Positions 52,880 to 61,942 of a stretch of 64,000 nucleotides of DNA are shown in pieces. Source of the DNA: Enterovibrio baiacu (lineage in GTDB: Bacteria; Pseudomonadota; Gammaproteobacteria; Enterobacterales; Vibrionaceae); assembly GCF_004120195.1 (NCBI RefSeq), contig NZ_SCHN01000011.1, positions 1-64,000 on the forward strand. Reading direction: 5' to 3'. Both the position numbers and the translations under genes were made by a program. Within the stretch, counting starts at the first letter, position 1, and every line of letters starts with the position of its first letter. The notes below the pieces were generated by a model. It worked only from the letters and a program-made list of their open reading frames with translations. It did no database searches and had not been told where the DNA came from.

Positions 52880-53869
52880 ATGTTTAATATCGCGTTGTTT
52901 GGATGTGGGCGGATAGGAAAGGTGCATGCGGTGAATATCGCTGCTAACCCTCAAACCCAAATCCGTGCGGTGATCGACCCTTATCAAGAAGGAGCGATGC
53001 AACTTGCGGCGCAGTATGGTGCGGATGTTATGACAGTGGATGAAGCCATGTCTGATCCTGATATCCATGCGGTTTGTATTTGCTCAGCGACAGACACACA
53101 CGCTGACCTAATCGAATTAGCGGCGAAAGCGGGAAAAGCCATTTTCTGCGAAAAGCCGATAGATTTGAGTCTAGCCCGTGTAAGAACCTGTTTAGAGGTC
53201 GTTGAGGCCAGTGGCGTACCTTTCTTGGTGGGTTTTAACCGCCGCTATGATCCGCAATTTCGTACGCTGAAAGATTTATTTGAAAGTGGCGCGATTGGTA
53301 AAGCCGAAACATTAGTGATTACGTCACGCGATCCGTCGCCACCGCCCGTAGATTACGTCAAAGTGTCTGGCGGCATTTTCCGTGATATGTCGGTGCATGA
53401 CCTCGACATGGCGCGTTTTATTATGGGAGAAGACCCTGTATCCGTCTCAGCCCATGGTTCATGTTTAGTCGACCCTGAGATTGGAGAAGCGGGAGACATC
53501 GACAGTGCTGTGATCGTGTTGCATTTCCCCTCTGGTGCGATGGCAAACATCATCAACAGTCGCCGCTCTGGCTACGGCTATGATCAACGCATAGAACTGC
53601 ATGGCAGCAAAGGCATGCTCAAAGCCGGTAACGTGCGTGAGCATTTGGTCGAGCATTGGGGGGAAGAAGATTGCAGCAGTGCAAAACCTCAATACTTCTT
53701 CCTTGAGCGCTACGAGAAAGCCTACATCGCTGAGTGGCAGCATTTTGTTGATGTGTTGGAGGGCAAAGTCGAGCCTCAATGCTCTGGCTATGATGGCGAG
53801 CAGGCATTGGTGTTGGCGGAGGCGGCGCTTGAATCGCTGAATGCACAAACCACGGTAAAGCTCGGCTAA
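52880..53869 (+). CDS. iolG: myo-Inositol 2-dehydrogenase
   Basis: A 329-residue Gfo/Idh/MocA dehydrogenase that oxidises myo-inositol to scyllo-inosose with NAD+, the first step of the pathway. Evidence: the Rossmann motif ALFGCGRIGKVHAVNI (about 5-20), EKPIDL (about 94-99), GFNRRYDPQF, and the catalytic-region GGIFRDMSVHDLDMARFIMG with the Asp/His pair, all as in IolG. It is 73 bases downstream of iolB2 with an AAGGAG site. It supplies the dehydrogenase of canonical length that the main cluster at 23-31 kb lacks. Confidence 0.93.
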   Translation: MFNIALFGCGRIGKVHAVNIAANPQTQIRAVIDPYQEGAMQLAAQYGADVMTVDEAMSDPDIHAVCICSATDTHADLIELAAKAGKAIFCEKPIDLSLARVRTCLEVVEASGVPFLVGFNRRYDPQFRTLKDLFESGAIGKAETLVITSRDPSPPPVDYVKVSGGIFRDMSVHDLDMARFIMGEDPVSVSAHGSCLVDPEIGEAGDIDSAVIVLHFPSGAMANIINSRRSGYGYDQRIELHGSKGMLKAGNVREHLVEHWGEEDCSSAKPQYFFLERYEKAYIAEWQHFVDVLEGKVEPQCSGYDGEQALVLAEAALESLNAQTTVKLG

Positions 53870-53927
53870 AGCAAACGGTTTAGTGGACAGTCAAGTGTCC
53901 TATCCCGAAACAGGCTATACCCATACT

Positions 53928-53963
53928 AAGAGGATGCATTTCTCATCATTGCATCCTCTTTTT
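53928..53963 (+). terminator. Terminator after iolG
   Basis: AAGAGGATGCA (53928-53938) pairs with TGCATCCTCTT (53950-53960), followed by further T. Confidence 0.88.
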
Positions 53964-54042
53964 CTATCTACGGTTTCTTATCTATGGTTATATATACAGT
54001 GTTTTTGGGCTGACATTATTCACTTTCTCAAGGAAAAAAACG

Positions 54043-54609
54043 ATGGAACGTTGTAGCTGGGCAAATGTAAGCGAACTTGATCAGGTTTATCACGACACGG
54101 AATGGGGCGTGCCTGTTCATGATGATAGAGAATTGTTTGAGATGCTGATTTTAGAAGGCGCGCAAGCGGGCTTGAGCTGGACGACCATTTTGAAAAAGCG
54201 CGAAGGATACAGAGAAGCCTTCGATCATTTTGACATTGAAACCGTTGCCGCTTACGACGAAGAAAAAATAGCGGAATTGCTGGCGAATCCCGGCATTGTG
54301 CGAAATAAGCTCAAGGTGAATGGCACAGTGACGAACGCCAAGTTGGTGCTGGAGATTCAAAAAGAATTTGGCAGCTTCGATGCGTATGTTTGGTCGTTTG
54401 TGGGTGGAAAGCCCATCATCAATCATTGGGAGAGCATGTCGGATGTGCCAGCGACCACTGCAGAATCTGATGCAATGAGCAAAGCGATGAAAAAGCGTGG
54501 CTTTAAGTTTGTCGGCAGCACGATTTGTTACGCGTACATGCAGGCAACAGGCATGGTGAATGACCACATGACATCCTGTTTTCGCTACGGCGTCGACGTC
54601 GGAAAATAA
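54043..54609 (+). CDS. tag: DNA-3-methyladenine glycosylase I
   Basis: Removes 3-methyladenine from DNA in base-excision repair. The 188-residue protein opens MERCSWAN, as Tag does. Zinc ligands Cys4 and His17 (VYHDTEWG), plus the late His and Cys in NDHMTSCFRY, are all present. The helix-hairpin-helix-like core includes LEGAQAGLSWTTILKKREGYREAF. Length matches E. coli Tag (187). It is flanked by terminators on both sides and appears monocistronic. Confidence 0.95.
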   Translation: MERCSWANVSELDQVYHDTEWGVPVHDDRELFEMLILEGAQAGLSWTTILKKREGYREAFDHFDIETVAAYDEEKIAELLANPGIVRNKLKVNGTVTNAKLVLEIQKEFGSFDAYVWSFVGGKPIINHWESMSDVPATTAESDAMSKAMKKRGFKFVGSTICYAYMQATGMVNDHMTSCFRYGVDVGK

Positions 54610-54631
54610 CGTCGCCTAGAGGGAAATAGAG

Positions 54632-54660
54632 AAAGCGGGAATGTTCCCGCTTTTCTTGTT
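54632..54660. terminator. Terminator after tag
   Basis: AAAGCGGGAA (54632-54641), TG, TTCCCGCTTT (54644-54653), then TCTTGTTT. It may also act on the converging permease gene, whose stop lies within a few bases. Confidence 0.85.
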
Positions 54661-55572
54661 TTATGCCTTCTTGTTAATTCTTACTACCGCATAAACAACC
54701 AACAACATGCCCAAGCCATGCCAGATCGTGAATGCTTCATCAAGCAGGGTGATGGCAAAAAGGGCGGTGATGGCAGGGCCTACATTGCTTGTTAAGCTCA
54801 GTACAGACGGTGTTAATCGCGCCATGGCTGCTGCGACAAAATATGACGGTAGTACGGTGCAGAAAAAGCCCAGTGCGACACCTAGAAAAATCAATTCATC
54901 AGACATGTTGCTGAACTGCGTACCTTGCCACTGCTGTTGAATCATGATGACAACGCCCGCGCTGCCCATACCAATACTGGTAAAAAGCTGTGGCCCGATC
55001 TTGCTGATCACTGTCTTACTCAGTACCAAGTACGTTGCGAATAACAAAGCTGCTCCCACGGCCAGAGCGCTTCCTAGCCACACCTGTGAACCAAACGAAC
55101 TAAAGTCATGCAAGACGATCATGGCCACGCCAGCATAGCCTAAGCCAATGGACACAAAGGTGCCTTTGCGCGGTGGTTCTTTCAGAAATATCCAACTGAT
55201 GATCACCACAAAAGAAGGAAAGAGAAACAGCAACAGGCGTTCAAGTTGTGCAGAAATAAACTCAAGCGCCGTGATGTTCAGCAAAGAGGCAAAGTAATAG
55301 CCAAGGATGCCGACGAGCACAGCTTGCCCACCAAACTTTCGCACTTTGTCGCGTTCTTCTGGGAGGCGACATAGCCAGATAAGTATCGCGACATAGAGTG
55401 GGAGAGAAGAGACGGCACGAAGGCTCATGATGTCGGTTACATCGCCACCTGCTGCATAAGCAAGTTTGATCAGAACAGGTTTTAGGGAAAAAAGCACGGT
55501 GCCGATCAACGCAAAGATAATGCCTTGGCGATAATCGGAATTGGGCTGTTCGGCGGCGGATGTATTATTCAT
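54661..55572 (-). CDS. DMT-superfamily (EamA) permease
   Basis: A 303-residue inner-membrane transporter with ten predicted helices in two EamA repeats. The first includes GIIFALIGTVLFSLKPVLIKLAY and ends IISWIFLKEPPRKG; the second ends LFAITLLDEAFTIWHGLGMLLV. The E-P/E-x motifs that close each repeat are typical. The start MNNTSAAEQ at 55572 has AAGGA nine bases upstream. An in-frame ATG at 55638 adds 22 residues, but that stretch is better explained as a structured leader (see the switch at 55597-55651). The substrate is unknown. Confidence 0.88.
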   Translation of the reverse strand: MNNTSAAEQPNSDYRQGIIFALIGTVLFSLKPVLIKLAYAAGGDVTDIMSLRAVSSLPLYVAILIWLCRLPEERDKVRKFGGQAVLVGILGYYFASLLNITALEFISAQLERLLLFLFPSFVVIISWIFLKEPPRKGTFVSIGLGYAGVAMIVLHDFSSFGSQVWLGSALAVGAALLFATYLVLSKTVISKIGPQLFTSIGMGSAGVVIMIQQQWQGTQFSNMSDELIFLGVALGFFCTVLPSYFVAAAMARLTPSVLSLTSNVGPAITALFAITLLDEAFTIWHGLGMLLVVYAVVRINKKA

Positions 55573-55596
55573 GTTGTCACGTCCTTGCTTGTCGTT

Positions 55597-55651
55597 GGGA
55601 AAGAAAACAAGGCTGTGAGAAATGGTATCCGGCTGCATTACTCACAGCCGG
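55597..55651 (-). promoter_or_regulatory. Possible terminator/antiterminator switch in the DMT gene leader
   Basis: On the minus strand CCGGCTGTGAG (55651-55641) can pair either with CAGCCGG (55635-55629, 7 bp) or with CTCACAGCC (55619-55611, 9 bp). The second pairing is followed directly by TTGTTTTCTTT. The two pairings exclude each other. Confidence 0.4.
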
Positions 55652-55932
55652 AAAAGAGTAAAGCTACCGACTGTTGGGCATAAGGAGGAGAAGCCAGAGT
55701 GATAGCGATGAAGTAAACATAAATACTCTTTTCTGTTTGGTGGTTTTTAAACTAACTCCCCTGAAACTAAAGCATCTTTTACATTGGTGCAACCTTTAAC
55801 TCAAACAGCGTTTCATTGGGTGGTGTTAGTGCCGCTACCCGTTGAGGTGCGTTAAGTCAATGGCCTGTCGGTCGAGTGTACGATGAGCATCCCTCTGAAC
55901 TTCTAAGGCGTAACACGCGATTGGTTCGTGTT
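55652..55932. other. Gap between the patatin and DMT genes
   Basis: Both flanking genes run leftward, so this gap must hold the DMT promoter and the end of nothing else. I see no supported gene or RNA in it beyond the leader structure described separately. Confidence 0.4.
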
Positions 55933-56874
55933 TTACAACGACGCGCGTAAACGATCGCTGTTGCTCGTTGGCTTGATAGCCCTCATTTTCGAGGGTGCCG
56001 TGGTTGCTAATGCAAAAGCGATGTGCGGCGTATTGTTGGCGCTACCTTGCTTTGCAATATGACGTCTTCCTGCCTTTTTTCCCATTTCATAGCCGACATC
56101 GAGCTTCGATTTTTTCATGGTGAAGCGACCAATCGAAAAGTTTTTAGGTGGCGCGATAACACGGACCTTACAATCGGCGGGTGGGTTTTTAATGAAGCTG
56201 AGTGATTGATTGTAGCGTTCAGCACGTTGGCGCATGGCGTCCGCGATGTTCGGGTACTTTTTCAGAAGGTGATCCATCAACCCAGGCATTTTCATTGGCG
56301 ACATGGTGAAATCAGCAGGGTGAGATAAAACAACCGTAATATCACGTGCACCGCGGCGATACGCTTCCGCGACAGGAATGGAATCGGCTACGCCACCATC
56401 GGTGTAACAACCACCAGAGAAACAAGGCGTCTGACGATACGCAATGGGCAGCGCAGATGTGGCTTCGATAACATCGGTGATGTTATCTTCGTTAATCCAG
56501 TAGTAATCCGCTAATCCCGTGTCGACATTGGTGACAGTCGCGAGCAGTGGAATGGCGTTAAAAAAGGTTTTTCGATCAAGCGGGAAGCGCGAGTGAGATT
56601 CATCCCACAGCCATTGCACATCGATCAGATTGCCACCGCGTAAAAAGCGCGTTGGATTGAAAAAGCGTGAGTCAGTGGCAAGCTCAGTAATGACGTGATA
56701 ACTGCGCTTTTGTTGCCCTGCCAGATAGCCTAACAAGTTCGATGCGCCCGCAGACACACCAACGGCAAAATCAAAAGGCGCGAAGTCGTTATCTAAAAAC
56801 GCATCTAAAACACCGCTGGCAAAGATGCCACGCATTGCTCCGCCTTCAACCACTAATGCTCGTTGACCTGCCAT
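55933..56874 (-). CDS. Patatin-like phospholipase
   Basis: A 313-residue patatin-family lipid acyl hydrolase. It has the oxyanion hole GGAMRGIF (about 11-18), the nucleophile elbow GVSAG (about 39-43), and the dyad Asp in TDGGVADSIP (about 160-169). The start MAGQRALVVEGG has AAGGAGG eight bases upstream; ten more in-frame codons are unlikely. No signal peptide, so it is probably cytoplasmic; E. coli YjjU is of the same type. The C-terminal 40 residues are low in recognisable features. Confidence 0.9.
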   Translation of the reverse strand: MAGQRALVVEGGAMRGIFASGVLDAFLDNDFAPFDFAVGVSAGASNLLGYLAGQQKRSYHVITELATDSRFFNPTRFLRGGNLIDVQWLWDESHSRFPLDRKTFFNAIPLLATVTNVDTGLADYYWINEDNITDVIEATSALPIAYRQTPCFSGGCYTDGGVADSIPVAEAYRRGARDITVVLSHPADFTMSPMKMPGLMDHLLKKYPNIADAMRQRAERYNQSLSFIKNPPADCKVRVIAPPKNFSIGRFTMKKSKLDVGYEMGKKAGRRHIAKQGSANNTPHIAFALATTAPSKMRAIKPTSNSDRLRASL

Positions 56875-57026
56875 TGTAATATCCTCCTTTCCACCAATAA
56901 GCACAGGATACGTGTGCCTCAGTGTGAAGAGAAATCGCTCTTCGCTATCACTCTGATAGTTTTTACTTATCAGTGGTCAGAGGAGTGATTGTTACATGGT
57001 GGGCGCGTTGTCGCTTTTTGTTTAAA

Positions 57027-57728
57027 TTAACGTTTTAAGCATTTCACAAAAATGAAAGGAGGCTGTCTCCGCATAGAATGGTAAGTGTCTGGTGACAGTG
57101 CTTTGATTTTTTCACTGACGATGCCCTCAGAAACCTGCGAGATCAGCAGTCCACTCTGTGTAGCAGCCCCTAATAGTTCTGTGAGTGAACGACGGAAGAA
57201 GTGAACTTCAACGGGTTCGCCAACGGTGTTCCACAAATCAATAACCGGCTCTCGTTTGAAGTAATCACCGCTGGTGGAATAATCAAAATCAGCAAACGGG
57301 TGATGGGTGGAGAACACCATGTACCCACCAGATTTTAGTACGCGATGCGCATCTTTAAAGAGCAAGGTTAGATCTTCAATGTAATGCAGCATAAGTGGGC
57401 AAATGATGACATCTTTGCTGTCTGAAGCTTCGTGAGGTAGTCCTTGAGAAGCGTCTTGCGCATAGGCAGTGACGCCACCTGAAAACTTGCGTGAGACAAT
57501 ATCAATCATCGCCTGTGAGGCATCAATACAGGTCACCGCTGCGGCGTCTGACGCCAAAAGAAACTGCGCGTAAACGCCCGACCCACAACCTACATCCAAT
57601 ACGCTTTTACCTGCGAGGTCGTCGAGCATTGCTTGTAGGTTTGGACGTTCGAAATGTGCATTGTAGAGGTTATCTTGAACGGCAAGATCATATTGCTCTG
57701 CATGTGTTGAATACATCTTTGATTTCAT
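57027..57728 (-). CDS. Class I SAM-dependent methyltransferase
   Basis: A 233-residue methyltransferase of the Methyltransf_11/25 type. Motif I is VLDVGCGSGVYAQFLL (about 45-60), followed by VTCIDASQAMID, the motif IV region DVIICPLMLHYIEDL, and FKDAHRVLKSGGYMVFSTHHPF. The start MKSKMYSTHAEQYD is preferred; a TTG five codons upstream is the alternative. The substrate is not evident and the neighbours give no clue. Confidence 0.87.
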   Translation of the reverse strand: MKSKMYSTHAEQYDLAVQDNLYNAHFERPNLQAMLDDLAGKSVLDVGCGSGVYAQFLLASDAAAVTCIDASQAMIDIVSRKFSGGVTAYAQDASQGLPHEASDSKDVIICPLMLHYIEDLTLLFKDAHRVLKSGGYMVFSTHHPFADFDYSTSGDYFKREPVIDLWNTVGEPVEVHFFRRSLTELLGAATQSGLLISQVSEGIVSEKIKALSPDTYHSMRRQPPFIFVKCLKR

Positions 57729-57900
57729 CTTGTTATCTCTCAATCCACACGGCCATAGCGTGAATTCAAAAGGGGGACTGGCTTATATTTTGCCAGCTAT
57801 GCGTGGACAAGGCATACGTGTTTTTTGCGTGGAATGTGGCGCGCTGAGTTCGGAAAAGGTGGGGTAAAAGTGAGGGCGGTGTATTCGGGTCATTCATGAG

Positions 57901-57927
57901 GAAAACCCTCCACAAAATGTGGAGGGT
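57901..57927 (-). terminator. Terminator of the secreted barrel-protein gene
   Basis: CCCTCCACA (57906-57914) and TGTGGAGGG (57918-57926); on the minus strand it is followed by TTTTC. It sits just after the stop of the leftward gene. Confidence 0.85.
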
Positions 57928-57934
57928 GAACGGC

Positions 57935-58588
57935 TTATTGTGCTTGGCGAACCAGTGTATCGCTATCAGTGTGCGAAAACGGTTTCCCATAGATGTCCAA
58001 CTTCACCGTCTCGGTATAGGTGAGTTTGTTGCCATCGATTTTGATGTTCATGGTGAAATCTTTGGTTGATGCTTTTTCAGACATGAAGTTTGATTGGGCG
58101 ATGCCTTCACCAGAGGCAACCAAGGTCATATCATTTCCTGCTTTGCCTTCTGCAACGACACAGGTGCCGCGCGGTACGCAGAATGAGTTATACACGGTCT
58201 GATTTTTGTGGTCATAAATCAGATAACCACGTTGATCATGAAATTTGGTGTCATCTACTTTCCTGAACACTTCTTGCTTGTAGTAAATGGCGGCGAGATA
58301 TTGCTCGCTGGCATTGGTTGCATCAGCGGCCACTTCAAACGTCATCACTTCATAGAGTGGTGTTGCTGCTGGCGCACCTTCACCTTGTGCCGTATTGGCT
58401 TGTGCAGGCGACACATCAACACCACCCGGTTTGTCGCTTTTCCATGTCCCTACAAGTTGTGCAAGAGGGCCAAAGTTGATGCCATTGATGATGCCTTCGT
58501 TTTTGGCGGTGTCATTCTCAGCAAGCGCAGTCAGAGTTGTGCTCATCGCAATGGAAAACACTGTCGCTTGTAAGATTTTATTGCTCAT
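57935..58588 (-). CDS. Secreted heme-binding-like beta-barrel protein
   Basis: A 217-residue exported protein. The start MSNKILQATVFS leads into a Sec signal peptide with cleavage near ALA|END (about residue 24); the twelve further in-frame codons upstream are unlikely. The mature part has GPLAQLVGTWKSDKPGGVDVSP, the opening of nitrobindin/THAP4-like heme-binding beta-barrels. Alternating strand segments follow (TPLYEVMTFEVA, QRGYLIYDHKNQTVYNSFCVPRGTCVVAEG). One conserved-looking Cys pair lies in the FCVPRGTC loop. Ligand binding is inferred from the fold only. Confidence 0.7.
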   Translation of the reverse strand: MSNKILQATVFSIAMSTTLTALAENDTAKNEGIINGINFGPLAQLVGTWKSDKPGGVDVSPAQANTAQGEGAPAATPLYEVMTFEVAADATNASEQYLAAIYYKQEVFRKVDDTKFHDQRGYLIYDHKNQTVYNSFCVPRGTCVVAEGKAGNDMTLVASGEGIAQSNFMSEKASTKDFTMNIKIDGNKLTYTETVKLDIYGKPFSHTDSDTLVRQAQ

Positions 58589-58950
58589 TATGTACTTCCT
58601 CTGTTTTAAATTTTTTATTGGCATAGCTACTCACTATTTTTTTAGAAGCATTAAGCCAAGACGTCGCGCTATTCCTAGCACCACAAATGCTATTGAAATG
58701 AAGTCAAAGAAAGTAGTCATTGTGAAGTGAAAACAGTGGGATTATTTGGGCTGCTACATCTTGAGAGAAATGATAATAGTTACTGAAAGTTAGAGGAGAA
58801 AATCATGAGTGAGAATATACATTTGTGTTCGGAAATTTTGAGAGAAGCTATCCAGAAATACAGTGTTCTATTAATAATCTGCATCCAAAAGCTACCTAAG
58901 CATCAATGTTCATAATCTAAATGTTATTACATGAAAACGCATTTTCAACA
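58589..58950. other. AT-rich gap upstream of the barrel protein
   Basis: This stretch holds the promoter of the leftward barrel-protein gene. A 36-codon frame at 58804-58914 (MSENIHLCSEIL...) has an AGAGGAGA-like site before it, but I recognise no family and do not support it as a gene. Confidence 0.3.
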
Positions 58951-58957
58951 CCATACA

Positions 58958-59010
58958 ACGAATTAACAATATTTGAGAATGGCGACTTTGAATAATGGGG
59001 AGATGCATCC
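58958..59010 (+). pseudogene. Possible decayed fragment of an NGDFE-type module
   Basis: One frame reads ELTIFENGDFE, a stop, then WGDAS. This matches the NGDFExWGD signature that opens both modules of RTX protein B (ELLINGDFEDWGD there), with a TAA where the variable residue should be. The flanks show no further similarity that I can follow. It may be the last trace of a related gene, or chance. Confidence 0.3.
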
Positions 59011-59270
59011 ACTCTTTTTGTCTTAACATCAAAAGTCTATAAAACTAGTCATTTATTATTGTTGTTATCACAATAATTAGACATTGTTGCTAGGTGTTTT
59101 TGCATAAAGTGAAGAGGTGACTTTGCACGTTCTACGGGGCGAAGTTTCTCTTTGCTGAACGAAGGATTCGGCCAGCAAGTGTGAATTAAACGATGTCAGT
59201 GGTTTAGACAGAGGATGGTCTTCGCATCGATTTGATGATCTATTTCCTATGGTAAACATGGAGTGGTGCG

Positions 59271-61832
59271 ATGAATGATTTTAGCGAAAGACTCGCTGGT
59301 ATCTGGGCGGCATTAGGCAGTTTTTTTAGGCAAGTCGTCATTTTCTTTGAGCGAGTTATAAACGCCATTTTTCCCCCCGAAGAAGTACCTGTTCCTCCTG
59401 TATTGATTCAAGAGCCTCCTTCTCCTCGGGACTCAACGTTGGATCTTGAATCTATCGGTAACTCTTCGCAAGAGGCAACAGCGGCTTGGAAAGCAGATAA
59501 AACACGGGTGAGGGCAATCGCCAAAGAAAACCAATTGAAGATTGAACAAGCCCTAGGTACACGAGACGAGTTAGGAAACCTTGTGCCAGATTCAAAGCTT
59601 GATCTGGGCTTTAATGTGGTGCTTGGGCGTGGGTACTTTCCTATTCTTGGCGATTTGATTATCCCTGTTGGATCGGGTTTTTTCCGTGGGCAAGGGTCTT
59701 ATGTACGACGAAAATCATTGAGTTCAGCGTTGCGCGGCGTTGCAAAACACCCGACGGCACTTTGCCCGATTGGTGGGTCGGATAATAACGGTATTCTCAC
59801 CCAGTGTGGTTCGACTTTTTTGGCGGATTTTGCGGTCAGTGGCTGCTTAAAAGACAAAGGGGATGGGGGTAACGGCATCATCTTGGGGCACACGCCGCCA
59901 CAGCCTTCAGTGTCAGCATCTGCGCAACCCAGCACCACTCAGTTTTGGGCTGGGCAACCGAATAGACAGCCTCAAAAACGTTTTACCTTTCCTCTTGTAT
60001 GGGCTGGTTTGACGTCGTTCAAGTTAAACAATGGTAAAGGTGATTCAGAAATCACTGTGCCAGCACGAGGCGCGTACAACACACCGAAAGAAGTGCTGTT
60101 GGACGACAAAGTTGATATTCCGTTGGTACGTTGGGTGAGGGCGTTTGCTGCCAATGGTAAAGAAGTGGCGCGCTATGCCAACGTTGGCTCAAAGCTCGCT
60201 GGCGGTATTGTTGGTATTAATGCCGATGATAGACAAACCACGGGAAAACCTAAGACAAGCGGTGAAACCCGTGTGTATCACAAACCGATTGGGGAAAATG
60301 ACACGAAGACGACCGTGGTTGTGCCCGGCGGTTTACCCGCGAATACCGTAAAGGTCGAAGTCTCTTTCTATAACTTGGTGACACATTATTCCTTGGTGTC
60401 TCAAATGACACCCTACCTTCCCGGTAACTTTTACACCACAGCTCGCGCATCGTACAACGAGTTCATGAACATCGTCGTTGAACGTATGCCTTGGAACGGC
60501 TTTGTCGGCATTGATGGAGCCTACAATACGTTGACGAACCTGATGGCGCGTGAAAATGGTTTGGATGGTTGGTTCTTCCCCGGCGGTTATGAAGATTACA
60601 TGCACAATGCGTTTGTGAGTTGTGCCGCGGTGAACAATGGCGGCTGGTCGCTTTATGCGTCAGAGCCGGTGTTAGCAAGCCGAAACGTGAAAGACACGAA
60701 AGGCTGGCCCAATGCTGCGGGCGTGCTGAAAGTGCACCAAAAATTCACCTATACAGCATCGTCGAATGACTTCGGTAACTTTGATACTTACGGCAGTCGC
60801 GGCGGGTCGATCTACATGGGGGCATCCTCGAACTCAATGCAAACAGGGAGCATGGAAGATCATTTTGATTCGAATAATGTGGATCCATTCGGTAACTCTG
60901 CAGAGCGGGAAGAAAGCGATTGGAACCCACTGCGATGGACAAGCCTGGTTGTGTTTGCGGCAGATGCACGCCAAAACGATATCATTGTGACGAGCACCCC
61001 CACCGACTCCCGACGAGTGACTTACTGCAAAGCAAGGTTGACCCAAGAAACGCCCGCGACGAATAACCCAAACAGCAATGTGTACTCGGCCATTAGCACT
61101 AATCATTACTGCCACCCTAGACCAGATAGCTATGGCTCGCTGGTGGAAGTGCGTCCACCGTCCATCGCACATTTGCACTTAACGTCGTATGACGAACATG
61201 AGCGTGATGCTGGCGATGTGCAGAGTATTCCTGGCGGCGTTGGAGAAATCCAAGGGCTATTTTCGGGCTTGCGCTCTTACCTCTTCCGACCTTGGTTTTA
61301 TGGCATCACGCCATTGGCGAATCAACAAACCCTCAGTTGGAAGGTGGCGTTCAGTGCTCGACACACCAAGCTTGCAGGCAACGCGAAAGAAGTGAGTTTG
61401 TCTGCGGATGCGTTGGGCATTGCAGGACAGCATAAAATCAATAATTTGTACTTTGGCACCATTGCTCAAAACTTTAAAGGTCGCAGGATTGCTGCCGGTG
61501 GGGTATACACCATCTCTTCCATGGTGGATTTCTTTGAACGGAAAGAGTTTGATGACATTGATATGAATTTGTTGAATGTGTCGGCTAACTACCTTGATGA
61601 TGAAATTAGAAAAACAGTGGGTACGCCTGCGCCCACGTTGCCTGCCAGTTTATTGATGATGCCACCACGGGTTCGACTCTGGAAGAATGCCGCGGGTGAG
61701 AAAAAATTCAGTGTCGAAATCCCGATGTTAAACACGGATGACAAAGACTTGGTCTACCCAGATACGGCAAACCTTATGCATTATTTCAAGATTAAGATTG
61801 AAACAGCCAGTGCGGATACATCGCTGCAATAG
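59271..61832 (+). CDS. Large protein of unknown family
   Basis: An 853-residue protein I do not recognise. The N-terminus is an amphipathic or hydrophobic helix (RLAGIWAALGSFFRQVVIFFERVINAIF) followed by a Pro-rich stretch (PPEEVPVPPVLIQEPPSP), like a peripheral membrane anchor and linker. There is no cleavable signal peptide. The rest is rich in Gly, Asn, Ser, Thr and aromatic residues (FFPGGYEDYMHNAF, SRGGSIYMGASSNSMQ, SDWNPLRWTSLVVFAAD), consistent with a beta-rich fold. Several Cys occur (LCPIGG, TQCGS, SGCLKD, VSCAAV, TYCKA, HYCHP). ATG at 59271 has only a weak site. It ends in a bidirectional terminator. The function cannot be assigned. Confidence 0.8.
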   Translation: MNDFSERLAGIWAALGSFFRQVVIFFERVINAIFPPEEVPVPPVLIQEPPSPRDSTLDLESIGNSSQEATAAWKADKTRVRAIAKENQLKIEQALGTRDELGNLVPDSKLDLGFNVVLGRGYFPILGDLIIPVGSGFFRGQGSYVRRKSLSSALRGVAKHPTALCPIGGSDNNGILTQCGSTFLADFAVSGCLKDKGDGGNGIILGHTPPQPSVSASAQPSTTQFWAGQPNRQPQKRFTFPLVWAGLTSFKLNNGKGDSEITVPARGAYNTPKEVLLDDKVDIPLVRWVRAFAANGKEVARYANVGSKLAGGIVGINADDRQTTGKPKTSGETRVYHKPIGENDTKTTVVVPGGLPANTVKVEVSFYNLVTHYSLVSQMTPYLPGNFYTTARASYNEFMNIVVERMPWNGFVGIDGAYNTLTNLMARENGLDGWFFPGGYEDYMHNAFVSCAAVNNGGWSLYASEPVLASRNVKDTKGWPNAAGVLKVHQKFTYTASSNDFGNFDTYGSRGGSIYMGASSNSMQTGSMEDHFDSNNVDPFGNSAEREESDWNPLRWTSLVVFAADARQNDIIVTSTPTDSRRVTYCKARLTQETPATNNPNSNVYSAISTNHYCHPRPDSYGSLVEVRPPSIAHLHLTSYDEHERDAGDVQSIPGGVGEIQGLFSGLRSYLFRPWFYGITPLANQQTLSWKVAFSARHTKLAGNAKEVSLSADALGIAGQHKINNLYFGTIAQNFKGRRIAAGGVYTISSMVDFFERKEFDDIDMNLLNVSANYLDDEIRKTVGTPAPTLPASLLMMPPRVRLWKNAAGEKKFSVEIPMLNTDDKDLVYPDTANLMHYFKIKIETASADTSLQ

Positions 61833-61884
61833 TAGGTTGTGGCCATTCGAGAGCGGTTCTATTGATCACTGAATGGGTGTCATA

Positions 61885-61914
61885 AAAAACAGCCACAATC
61901 GCGTGGCTGTTTTT
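61885..61914. terminator. Bidirectional terminator after the orphan gene
   Basis: AAAACAGCCAC (61886-61896) pairs with GTGGCTGTTTT (61903-61913), with A and T runs outside. It is shared with the converging DM13 gene. Confidence 0.9.
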
Positions 61915-61942
61915 ATATTTGTTTTGGGTATAGACCTGAGTT

